Shown in pieces: positions 1-4,794 of a stretch of 8,718 nt of DNA. The stretch is from CAYIFC01 sp964362645 (GTDB taxonomy: Bacteria; Patescibacteriota; Minisyncoccia; Phycocordibacterales; JACOZG01): NCBI GenBank assembly GCA_964362645.1, contig CAYIFC010000023.1, positions 1 through 8,718 on the forward strand. Reading direction: 5' to 3'. The notes beneath the pieces are model-generated. The model was given only the letters and a program-made list of their open reading frames with translations, did not search any database and was not told the origin of the DNA. The translations under genes were made by a program, and so were the position numbers. Every line of letters starts with the position of its first letter. Position 1 is the first letter of the stretch.

Positions 1-36
1 AAAAATGGCCAAGGAGATTCTAAGAAAACAGACTGC

Positions 37-339
37 TTAAATTACCATTAGACCAGTTTTTATTATTTGAATGTCAGCTTTAACCACCTTCATATCATCT
101 TTCAATGTTTCTGCATCCACCATAAGGTTCCCTATCATTTCAGTGTGTGATCTTTGGGTATCCTTAACTTCAACCATATCTTTCTTAAGCTCCGTAGTGT
201 CTTTTTTAAGTCCAGCTATATCTTTCTTCAGATCAGAATACTGCTCGCCGATTACTTTAAGGCCCTTGGTGTAATGTTCGGTTACGGCGCCTATGTAGCG
301 CTTAACCTCATCGGTAGAATGAGTAAGTTTCTTAACCAT
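37..339 (-). CDS. Small coiled-coil hypothetical protein (100 aa)
   Basis: I do not recognise a named family. The protein has no signal peptide or membrane span, so it is probably cytoplasmic. Its middle is a clear coiled coil: LKKD recurs at residues 37, 44 and 51, exactly seven apart, and the hydrophobic pattern continues through V58 and on to about residue 95 with alternating Lys/Asp/Glu. The N-terminus (residues 10-36, DEVKRYIGAVTEHYTKGL) looks like a short amphipathic helical lead-in. Small all-helical proteins of this type are frequent in CPR genomes, where they are mostly annotated as hypothetical. ATG at 339 is the first start after the hairpin at 373-406, which separates the gene from hicBA, so it is probably transcribed on its own. 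I see no convincing Shine-Dalgarno sequence. Homo-oligomerisation is an inference; function is unknown. Confidence 0.65.
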   Translation of the reverse strand: MVKKLTHSTDEVKRYIGAVTEHYTKGLKVIGEQYSDLKKDIAGLKKDTTELKKDMVEVKDTQRSHTEMIGNLMVDAETLKDDMKVVKADIQIIKTGLMVI

Positions 340-342
340 AAA

Positions 343-370
343 TCTATACTACCCTATGCCCTGCATTCAA
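343..370 (-). promoter_or_regulatory. Weak promoter candidate for the coiled-coil gene
   Basis: On the minus strand TTGAAT (365-370) and TATAGA (343-348) are separated by 16 bp, four of six matches to each consensus hexamer. The -10 lies only a few bases from the ATG at 339, so any transcript would be leaderless or nearly so. It lies just downstream of a strong hairpin, where a fresh promoter would be needed. The match is weak. Confidence 0.25.
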
Positions 371-372
371 GC

Positions 373-406
373 AAAGAGCCCCCCGATGGATATCGGGGGG
401 CTCTTT
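373..406. terminator. Strong 15-bp hairpin, probable terminator after hicBA
   Basis: A perfect 15-bp inverted repeat (373-387 with 392-406) encloses a 4-nt loop, GGAT. The stem has six consecutive G:C pairs. Each outer arm ends in an AAA/TTT run, giving a short U-tract in both directions. It lies between hicA and the coiled-coil gene, so it most likely ends hicBA transcription. The U-tract is short (TTTG), so termination efficiency is uncertain. Confidence 0.7.
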
Positions 407-408
407 GG

Positions 409-436
409 AATTCTTGGGGAGAATCTAGATCAAATT
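409..436. repeat. 28-bp direct repeat, copy 1 (left of hicBA)
   Basis: This is an exact copy of 1042-1069. Identity stops at both ends: the flanking bases are G408 against A1041 and G437 against A1070. The element contains a short inverted repeat (ATTCT and AGAAT around TGGGG) and the palindrome ATCTAGAT. In the direction of transcription it comes just before the strong hairpin at 373-406, with 2 bp between them. Confidence 0.85.
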
Positions 437-440
437 GTAA

Positions 441-465
441 TGTCGGGAGGGGTTGCCTCCCGACA
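441..465. terminator. 10-bp hairpin downstream of hicA
   Basis: A perfect 10-bp stem (441-450 with 456-465, arm TGTCGGGAGG) has a 5-nt loop. It lies 11 bp past the hicA stop. No U-tract follows on the minus strand (ATTACAATTTG), so it may be an RNA 3'-end stabiliser or an accessory part of the terminator at 373-406 and not a terminator itself. Confidence 0.5.
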
Positions 466-476
466 ACTTAGTACAA

Positions 477-698
477 TTATTTTTCACCCAACCATTCTTG
501 GCGTGAGATACCGGCTTGGCGAAGTATTCGAACTAATAAATCAACACTAATATCGCCATCGTGAGGATTAGGTATAGTGAGCGTAATAGAACCACAAACC
601 ATGTAAGGATGATTACCTTCTTGGAAAGGGCCAGAAAATCCGAGTTTGATTAGTTTGGAGATAAACTTTTTCTGCGAAATTGGCGAGAGTTTAGGCAT
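477..698 (-). CDS. hicA: HicA-family mRNA interferase toxin
   Basis: HicA toxins are small double-stranded-RNA-binding-fold ribonucleases that cleave mRNA and are neutralised by HicB. At 73 aa this is the usual size. The N-terminal region SQKKFISKLIKLGF (8-21) matches the first HicA helix. GNH (28-30) sits where the family has its G-S-H motif, so His30 is the predicted catalytic residue. TIPNPHDGDISVDLLVRILR (41-60) is the conserved second half, and QAGISRQEW follows, typical of the bacterial HicA/YcfA family. The start is supported by a purine-rich GTGAGGGAG just before the ATG at 698. The ATG overlaps the hicB stop by 8 bp (ATGCCTAA), so translation is almost certainly coupled. No residue needed for activity appears to be missing, so an active toxin is expected from sequence alone. 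Confidence 0.87.
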   Translation of the reverse strand: MPKLSPISQKKFISKLIKLGFSGPFQEGNHPYMVCGSITLTIPNPHDGDISVDLLVRILRQAGISRQEWLGEK

Positions 699-951
699 AC
701 TCCCTCACCCGAGTTTTCACCAGAGCTTTCGTTTTGGGTAAACGGAAATTGGGCACTGGCAAATTTTTACGCAAACGAAAAATAAACCAACCTTCAAGGG
801 AAGAGATTAAATTTTGACGGCAGTCTTCAAGCGTCTGGCCAATAGCCCAGACCCCGCGAAGTTCTCTGATTTCTGCATAAAAACGGCTTCCCTCATCAAT
901 CATTTCGTAGCGCGCCTTTTTTAAATATGACTCGAAATAATCTTGAATCAT
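691..951 (-). CDS. hicB: HicB-like antitoxin
   Basis: HicB binds HicA and blocks its RNase activity. Residues 13-62 have the HicB-like partial RNase H fold pattern: ARYEMIDEGSRFYAEIREL, then GVWAIGQTLEDCRQNL and a helix ending SSLEGWFIFRLRKN. The short tail (63-86) is basic and shows no recognisable helix-turn-helix or ribbon-helix-helix, unlike longer HicB proteins that repress their own promoter. At 86 aa it belongs to the short HicB-like class. It is upstream of hicA, the reverse of the hicA-hicB order of the E. coli locus but common among short HicB proteins. The ATG at 951 is supported by AAGG seven bases upstream. With no obvious DNA-binding domain, autoregulation would need the basic tail or another factor; this is inference. 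Confidence 0.85.
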   Translation of the reverse strand: MIQDYFESYLKKARYEMIDEGSRFYAEIRELRGVWAIGQTLEDCRQNLISSLEGWFIFRLRKNLPVPNFRLPKTKALVKTRVREYA

Positions 952-1005
952 AAGTTTACCTTAACATCTCACAACACTATTCGCAAATCACCGACAATAA
1001 CACAA

Positions 1006-1036
1006 GAAAACTCCCTCGCTGAGCGAGGGAGTTTTC
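1006..1036. terminator. Intrinsic terminator after the MscS-like gene
   Basis: A perfect 14-bp stem (1006-1019 with 1023-1036) has a 3-nt TGA loop. The outer part of the stem is AAAA/TTTT, so on the minus strand the hairpin ends in TTTTCTTGTGTT, a good U-rich tract. It lies 45 bp past the stop of the MscS-like gene and upstream of hicB, separating those two transcription units. It should also work for plus-strand transcripts. Confidence 0.8.
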
Positions 1037-1041
1037 GGAGA

Positions 1042-1069
1042 AATTCTTGGGGAGAATCTAGATCAAATT
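1042..1069. repeat. 28-bp direct repeat, copy 2 (right of hicBA)
   Basis: Identical over 28 bp to 409-436 and in the same orientation. It lies between the MscS-like stop codon and the terminator at 1006-1036, just as the first copy lies between hicA and its hairpin. The two copies are 633 bp apart and bracket hicBA. Confidence 0.85.
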
Positions 1070-1080
1070 AACCCCGGAAT

Positions 1081-1776
1081 TTAGTGCTTGTTGTTGACAT
1101 CATCGCGGAGCTTTTCAATATAGCGAGCCGCCGCGTCTTTGCCACCCAAACCGAAAGCCAAACCACCGGCAATGGAAAGCATGGTGATCACACCGGCCAA
1201 GAGCGCGCGGTAGAAGTCGCCGGCCACACCCACCCCGAGCTGGTTAAGAGCCGCCAAAATGGCAAAGATCCAAACTGCCCACTTAGTAACTACGCCAAAG
1301 AAATGGGCTGAATGCGCACCAACGGCGCGAGCCGAACCAACCACCACCTTCTTAAGCGCTTCGGCGATTACGGCCGCCAAAAGTAGAATCAAAGCTGCCA
1401 CAATCACATTCGGCAAGTAGAGCAACACAACGTTGCGGAGGAACTCATTGACCTGGGTCAAGCCCAAGACATCAAACGAAGCCACCAAGAAAGCAACGAT
1501 CACAAACCACTTGACCAAACCACCAATGAACGCACCGGAATCCAAACGGAAACCAGCCTTAGACAATACCTCTTCGGCCCCAACACTCTTGAGTGCCTTG
1601 TCGACTTGAATCGAACGAATGATCTTGGCCACCCATTGACCAAGCACTAACCCGATCACCCAACCAAGAATAAAGATTACAATCGCGATGAAAACATTCG
1701 GAATAAAAGCAATCACTGCTGACCACAACCGTTGAAAGGAGGAGGTAAGGACATCGCTCCAAGTATCTATTAACAT
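1081..1776 (-). CDS. MscS-like pore protein without the cytoplasmic beta domain
   Basis: This 231-aa integral membrane protein has five probable membrane segments at about 20-49, 82-106, 115-141, 157-181 and 187-212. They resemble the conserved TM-helix repeat found in some mechanosensitive-channel relatives. The last segment ends in IAGGLAFGLGGKDAA (202-216), which resembles the pore-lining TM3 of MscS (GLAFGLALQD). The protein stops about 15 residues later, where MscS would begin its beta domain, so the cytoplasmic vestibule is absent. The first and third segments look duplicated (IPNVFIAIVIFILGWVI against LPNVIVAALILLLAAVI), as do the second and fifth-to-fourth regions (FIGGLVKWFVIVAFL against FFGVVTKWAVWIFAI). 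It may be an osmotic or ion channel, but conductance is inferred. An extended -10 promoter lies upstream and a terminator follows, so it is probably monocistronic. Confidence 0.75.
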   Translation of the reverse strand: MLIDTWSDVLTSSFQRLWSAVIAFIPNVFIAIVIFILGWVIGLVLGQWVAKIIRSIQVDKALKSVGAEEVLSKAGFRLDSGAFIGGLVKWFVIVAFLVASFDVLGLTQVNEFLRNVVLLYLPNVIVAALILLLAAVIAEALKKVVVGSARAVGAHSAHFFGVVTKWAVWIFAILAALNQLGVGVAGDFYRALLAGVITMLSIAGGLAFGLGGKDAAARYIEKLRDDVNNKH

Positions 1777-1779
1777 ATA

Positions 1780-1795
1780 TTTATCTATTGATAAA
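1780..1795. other. Small hairpin in the 5' leader of the MscS-like gene
   Basis: TTTATC and GATAAA form a 6-bp stem around a 4-nt loop, immediately upstream of the ATG at 1776. It occupies the place where a ribosome-binding site would be and no Shine-Dalgarno sequence is visible. The stem is A+T-rich and weak, so a regulatory role is doubtful. Confidence 0.3.
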
Positions 1796-1811
1796 ACTAA
1801 TAATAATATCT

Positions 1812-1840
1812 ATTATATCAGACTGCTAGCTTATCGATAA
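1812..1840 (-). promoter_or_regulatory. Extended -10 promoter for the MscS-like gene
   Basis: The minus strand has TATAAT at 1812-1817 preceded by TG one base away (TGATATAAT), a perfect extended -10. TTATCG at 1835-1840 is a weak -35 (three of six) at 17-bp spacing. The -10 overlaps the TGA stop of the upstream regulator gene. Transcription would start near 1805 and give a leader of about 28 nt. This is the best-scoring promoter by eye in the left half of the window. Confidence 0.5.
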
Positions 1841-2387
1841 TTCGCTCATGTGGATAATCGAGCACATCTCGAATGAACTTGTCACAGGCATTTAACCGAT
1901 AGTTAAAGTCTTTAGTTTCAAACACGGCATACACTAATTCGCGGCCAATCTCCGCCTCCAAGGCCTTAATCGAGCGCTCAATCAGGCCGCGCTTAAGCTG
2001 GTCACCCACAATAACCAAATCGGCCCGACTATCGGCATTATGAATAAAAATCCCGGCCACTAGAAGAAACTTGATTTTACCGCAGTGCGCAAAGCGATCA
2101 CTGATGTCGCTCTGTTTATTAACCAGATTGCTTTGTAGTAGTCCTCGTAAGTGGTTGAGGAGGGGAAAAGTAGGGTTGAGCTGGTGCTGACCTTTTTTAT
2201 TTTTCGTGACAAAACGTATCGCCACCAAAGACCCTAATTCGGAACGCACTGTTTCAGGCGGCACTTTCGTCCGCTTGACCACTTCCTTCGCCTCAAATAC
2301 CGCCTCCTGATTGAGCAGGAAAAGGCGCATCACTTTAACTCGACTCGAACTACCAAACAGTTTAGAGAGAATGTCCACGCCGGACAT
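1818..2387 (-). CDS. Winged-helix regulator with a nucleotidyltransferase-like C-terminal domain
   Basis: This 189-aa protein has two parts. Residues 6-75 read as a winged helix: LSKLFGSSSRVKVMRLFLLN, then EAKEVVKRTKVPPETVRSELGSL as the helix-turn-helix, then a wing ending QHQLNPTFPLL. Residues 100-189 (IKFLLVAGIFIHNADSRADL, IVGD, ALEAEIGRELVYAVFETKDF) match the minimal-nucleotidyltransferase-like domain attached to many CPR regulators; the D123 region occupies the place of a catalytic acidic motif. The usual glycine-serine loop before it is absent, so catalysis is doubtful. It follows rplL by 14 bp in the same orientation, probably in the same operon. Its target is unknown. A perfect TGCTATAAT overlaps its ATG, so a shorter leaderless form from GTG at codon 4 is possible. 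Confidence 0.7.
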   Translation of the reverse strand: MSGVDILSKLFGSSSRVKVMRLFLLNQEAVFEAKEVVKRTKVPPETVRSELGSLVAIRFVTKNKKGQHQLNPTFPLLNHLRGLLQSNLVNKQSDISDRFAHCGKIKFLLVAGIFIHNADSRADLVIVGDQLKRGLIERSIKALEAEIGRELVYAVFETKDFNYRLNACDKFIRDVLDYPHERIIDKLAV

Positions 2388-2401
2388 TATAGCACCACAG
2401 T

Positions 2402-2776
2402 CTACTTAAGTTCCACTGTACCGCCAGCCTCCTCGATCTTCTTCTTGAGCGCGTCGGCTTCCTCCTTCTTTAGACCCTCCTTAAGCAGAGACGGGGCGGC
2501 ATCAACGAGATCCTTAGCCTCCTTAAGACCCAAACCTAAAACTTCTTTAACGGCCTTAATAACTTGGACCTTCTGTTCGCCCGCGGCCTTAAGCATCGCT
2601 GTGAAGCTGTCCTTCTCTTCTGCGGCAGCACCACCAGCGACTGGAGCGGCGGTCATCATGGCGGCAGCCGAAACGCCGAACTTCTCTTCCAAAACTTTAA
2701 CAAAGTCATTGAGCTCTAAAATGCTCAGTTTTTCGATCCCCTCAACTAACGGCTTAAATTTATCAGCGATTTCCAT
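2402..2776 (-). CDS. rplL: 50S ribosomal protein L7/L12
   Basis: L7/L12 forms the dimers of the ribosomal stalk that recruit and stimulate translational GTPases. At 124 aa it is full length. Residues 1-36 are the dimerisation helices (LVEGIEKLSILELNDFVKVLE). Residues 37-56 are the Ala/Gly/Pro-rich flexible hinge. Residues 57-124 are the factor-binding domain, with AVKEVLGLGLKEAKDLVD (75-92) as the helix 4-5 surface and the GGTVELK terminus. The position that usually reads TGLGLKEAK is LGLGLKEAK, a mild change. Its ATG follows the rplJ stop by one base and has no Shine-Dalgarno sequence, so it probably depends on coupled translation from rplJ, although L12 must be made in several-fold excess over L10. 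Confidence 0.97.
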   Translation of the reverse strand: MEIADKFKPLVEGIEKLSILELNDFVKVLEEKFGVSAAAMMTAAPVAGGAAAEEKDSFTAMLKAAGEQKVQVIKAVKEVLGLGLKEAKDLVDAAPSLLKEGLKKEEADALKKKIEEAGGTVELK

Positions 2777-2777
2777 A

Positions 2778-3266
2778 TTATTTATTAGCTATTTGATTAA
2801 TAGTCATTACTAAACGTTGTACCGGCCAATTGAGCAAGAAAGCTAGGCGTCCATAAAGCTCATCGCGGCCCGGTACTGAAGCAACAACAAGCATTTTTTC
2901 TGCTGACTGATACTCCCCTTCAAAGATGCCGCCAACGATCTCGATCCCCTTTTCCAAGCTCTTTTTGAAATCTTGGACCCCCTTAGCCGGCCAAATTGGA
3001 TCAACACCATAAGCAACAGCGATCTCGCCATCCAATTGTGGTACCGAGCCGGTGGGCTTATTGGTGAGAGTTTCAAGCGCCCGGTGCAGGATTGTTTTTT
3101 TGGCCACCATATAGCCAACCTCTTTCTCGCGGAGCTTACGGCGGAGAGCCGTAGCGTTAGCGACCGTTAGGCCGTGAAAGTTAACGAATACCACCGTTTT
3201 AGCCGCCGCCAATTTGTCTTGGAGGGTCTTTAGTAGGCTTTCTTTTTGTGAGCGATTGAGTGGCAT
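2778..3266 (-). CDS. rplJ: 50S ribosomal protein L10
   Basis: L10 binds 23S rRNA at the base of the GTPase-associated centre and carries L7/L12 dimers. At 162 aa it is close to the E. coli size (165). The rRNA-binding N-terminal domain is complete: RSQKESLLKTLQDKLAAAKT, VVFVNFHGLTV (25-35), LRRKLREKEVGYMVAKKTIL (41-60). The central region includes GIEIVGGIFEGEY (107-119). The C-terminal helix that holds L12 dimers (about 135-162) is short, suggesting room for about two dimers; this is inference from length. GAGG lies 3 bases before the ATG and is part of the predicted L10 leader. The gene pair is not followed by rpoB here, and rplK/rplA do not precede it, unlike the classical cluster. Confidence 0.97.
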   Translation of the reverse strand: MPLNRSQKESLLKTLQDKLAAAKTVVFVNFHGLTVANATALRRKLREKEVGYMVAKKTILHRALETLTNKPTGSVPQLDGEIAVAYGVDPIWPAKGVQDFKKSLEKGIEIVGGIFEGEYQSAEKMLVVASVPGRDELYGRLAFLLNWPVQRLVMTINQIANK

Positions 3267-3345
3267 ATACCTCTGTAGGACTTACTTGCCCCGAGCGAAG
3301 TCGAGGGATGGCCTACTTTCTACGGCTAACGGGGATAGTCTAGCC
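3267..3345 (-). promoter_or_regulatory. L10 leader, autoregulatory mRNA structure
   Basis: In many bacteria an L10/L12 complex binds a kink-turn in the rplJ leader and represses rplJL. On the minus strand the leader reads TTAGCCGTAGAAAGTAGG, an insertion, then CCTACAGAGGTAT and the ATG. GTAGG (3312-3316) pairs with CCTAC (3275-3279). The flanking AGAAA and AGAGG match the arrangement of the L10 leader family (Rfam L10_leader), in which the 3' strand is also the ribosome-binding site. An outer GGCTA/TAGCC pair (3341-3345 with 3324-3328) gives a second helix. Binding of L10-L12 would mask AGAGG. I identified this by eye; a covariance search was not run. Confidence 0.7.
3285..3312 (-). repeat. 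Dispersed CPR-type palindromic repeat inside the L10 leader
   Basis: On the minus strand the insert between the two GTAGG/CCTAC arms contains CCCTCGACTTCGCTCGGGG followed by CAAG. It folds as CCC/GGG plus CGA/TCG with one bulge. Sequences like this, ending GGCAAG, are scattered through many CPR genomes; this is from general knowledge. The shared GGCAAG end and arm layout relate it to copies at 5585-5613 and 8431-8461. Confidence 0.55.
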
Positions 3346-3468
3346 AAGACACTGGACGATGTCAAATCCATCCCAGCAATTAAGAATAATGATCGTTAAC
3401 AGAGCAATAATAACGATGCCGATAAATCCGGCAGTCATTAACCAAAATTTGCGATCAAAATAATTCAT
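3340..3468 (-). CDS. 42-aa single-span membrane miniprotein
   Basis: This ORF starts with ATG overlapping the stop of the LTD/PKD gene by one base (TAATG), the classical arrangement for termination-reinitiation coupling, and ends in TAG. It begins MNYFDRKFWLMTAG and has one very hydrophobic segment at about residues 13-30 (AGFIGIVIIALLTIIILN), followed by CWDGFDIVQCLG with two cysteines at 31 and 40. The positive residues R6 and K7 precede the span, which suggests the N-terminus is inside. The two cysteines would then be outside, where they could form a disulfide with each other or with the LTD proteins. The stop overlaps the outer helix of the L10 leader. I know of no family for it. Evidence is the coupling, the composition and its place in an envelope gene cluster; its shortness makes it uncertain. 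Confidence 0.55.
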   Translation of the reverse strand: MNYFDRKFWLMTAGFIGIVIIALLTIIILNCWDGFDIVQCLG

Positions 3469-4781
3469 TACCAAATATTTTTAAACCACGAAATAGTATT
3501 TCCCCACCAACCGGCGGGCTTCTCTACTACGAAAACGGAAGTGGTGGCTTGCGGTGAACTTGTTGAAACCGTCGGCTCTACTTCTGGCTCAACTTCAATT
3601 AGTGGGGCCTCCATCACAACGGGAACAGGGACCGCAACAGCTATTGTATCAGCAAATCGAGCAACCTCCACACCCGCCGGAAGATAAAGTGCCCCAGCCA
3701 AACCTCGATAATAACTAAAACCAGTAACTGCGTGGGCCAGACTCAATTTACCACTAGCCGACATAATCGTAACCGGGAAAAGAAACTCTTGATTACCCAG
3801 CACTAGCCGCCAATCTTTCAAATTAACTTCACTCGATGACTTATTAACTAAAGTTATCGCTTCAGCACTCACGCTTTCGATTACGATTTTTGGCTCAACT
3901 ACCGTTAGGTTTAAGCGGGCCGACAAGTCTTCCTTTAGACCTTTTGCTCTAGCCGTTACCAAAACCGTATAAGTTCCGGGCAAAAGATAGGTATGACTGG
4001 ACGATTGATAGCGTGCGGAACTGCCGTCGCCAAACGACCACTCCACATTCTTGATCGCCTCAACGCCTAGGGCTTTAACATAAAAAGGGGTCTCAATCTT
4101 AGTCAGCACCGGCTTAGCGACTTCTATTTTGAGCGATGGATTACTCGAAACCGCAACTGAATTTGAGCTATTGCCAGATCTGGAACTCGAAGAAGATCCA
4201 CTTGATTCATCAACAACATCATCGCTGTTATCGTCCAAATCATCGTTATCGTCACCTGGGTCCTCCGGCACTTCGGCGGTATCTCTATTTTCGGCACCAG
4301 GTGTAGGGCCAGCGGCAATCCAGTCGCCACCAGAGAGCTGGAGTGAGTGACCATTACCCGCAGCGCCAATAGCACCGTCATATGCAACAGAATTAACGAT
4401 CTCACCCTCCCCATTTTTAATTACCAATTCTTCGCCGGTATTATTCAAATCAAAAGAGCTATCGAAAACCAACACTGAAACGTTGGACCAATCGGCCGAA
4501 AATTTAGCCGGATCGTCAACGATAACGGCGTAACCACCAGCCTCAATACTAGCGCCGGCCACGGCCGTCAAGCCGTGGTTAGTGCCACCTTCCGTGAACT
4601 TCCAATTAGTCAAATCAACATTAGAATCGCCGTTGTTGTAAAGTTCAACCCACTCGCGACCATCGTCCGAGCCAGACAAGTCATACATAATTTCATTAAT
4701 AACAACCTCCGCTTGAACTAGAACAGGGGTAAAAACGAACAAAATCACAGCAAAAGCCACCAACCAGATTAAATTTTTCAT
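3468..4781 (-). CDS. Secreted lamin-tail-domain / PKD surface protein
   Basis: This 437-aa protein has a signal peptide (residues 1-24, cleavage after VQA). Residues 26-162 form a bacterial lamin-tail domain: VVINEIMYD, REWVELYNNG, VDLTNWKFTEG, AGGYAVIVDD, then GNGHSLQ and AGPTPGAEN at the end. Residues 165-215 are an Asp/Glu- then Ser-rich linker. Residues 218-295 are a PKD domain, with WSFGDGS (248-254) and HTYLLPGTYTV (263-273). Residues 298-378 look like a second, degenerate LTD (ITLVNKSSSEVNLKDWRLVL). The Pro/Val/Glu-rich tail ends GWWGNTISWFKNIW with no clear anchor. LTD and PKD are extracellular beta-sandwich folds used in adhesion or surface assembly, so a cell-surface or extracellular role is inferred. 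The start is fixed by the signal peptide; it follows the upstream LTD gene by 13 bp. Confidence 0.85.
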   Translation of the reverse strand: MKNLIWLVAFAVILFVFTPVLVQAEVVINEIMYDLSGSDDGREWVELYNNGDSNVDLTNWKFTEGGTNHGLTAVAGASIEAGGYAVIVDDPAKFSADWSNVSVLVFDSSFDLNNTGEELVIKNGEGEIVNSVAYDGAIGAAGNGHSLQLSGGDWIAAGPTPGAENRDTAEVPEDPGDDNDDLDDNSDDVVDESSGSSSSSRSGNSSNSVAVSSNPSLKIEVAKPVLTKIETPFYVKALGVEAIKNVEWSFGDGSSARYQSSSHTYLLPGTYTVLVTARAKGLKEDLSARLNLTVVEPKIVIESVSAEAITLVNKSSSEVNLKDWRLVLGNQEFLFPVTIMSASGKLSLAHAVTGFSYYRGLAGALYLPAGVEVARFADTIAVAVPVPVVMEAPLIEVEPEVEPTVSTSSPQATTSVFVVEKPAGWWGNTISWFKNIW

Positions 4782-4794
4782 GCTCGACAGATTA

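Noticed and set aside
5..40. 11-codon plus-strand ORF (MAKEILRKQTA)
   Set aside because: Too short to support, no context; it overlaps the end of the coiled-coil gene.
154..471. 105-aa plus-strand open frame
   Set aside because: It runs through the terminator hairpin, the 28-bp repeat and the second hairpin, so it is not a plausible protein.
1849..1857. A third TTATCCACA (DnaA-box sequence) on the minus strand
   Set aside because: It lies inside the winged-helix regulator and encodes the conserved-looking DYPHER peptide, so protein constraint explains it.
2445..2813. 122-aa plus-strand open frame
   Set aside because: It is the antisense shadow of rplL; its Ala/Ser-rich composition reflects the reverse of the rplL hinge and helices.
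3462..3485. Possible programmed -1 frameshift joining the LTD/PKD protein to the 42-aa membrane segment
   Set aside because: The small ORF is in the -1 frame, but the nearby TAAAAAT is not a proper slippery heptamer and TAATG explains the overlap as reinitiation.
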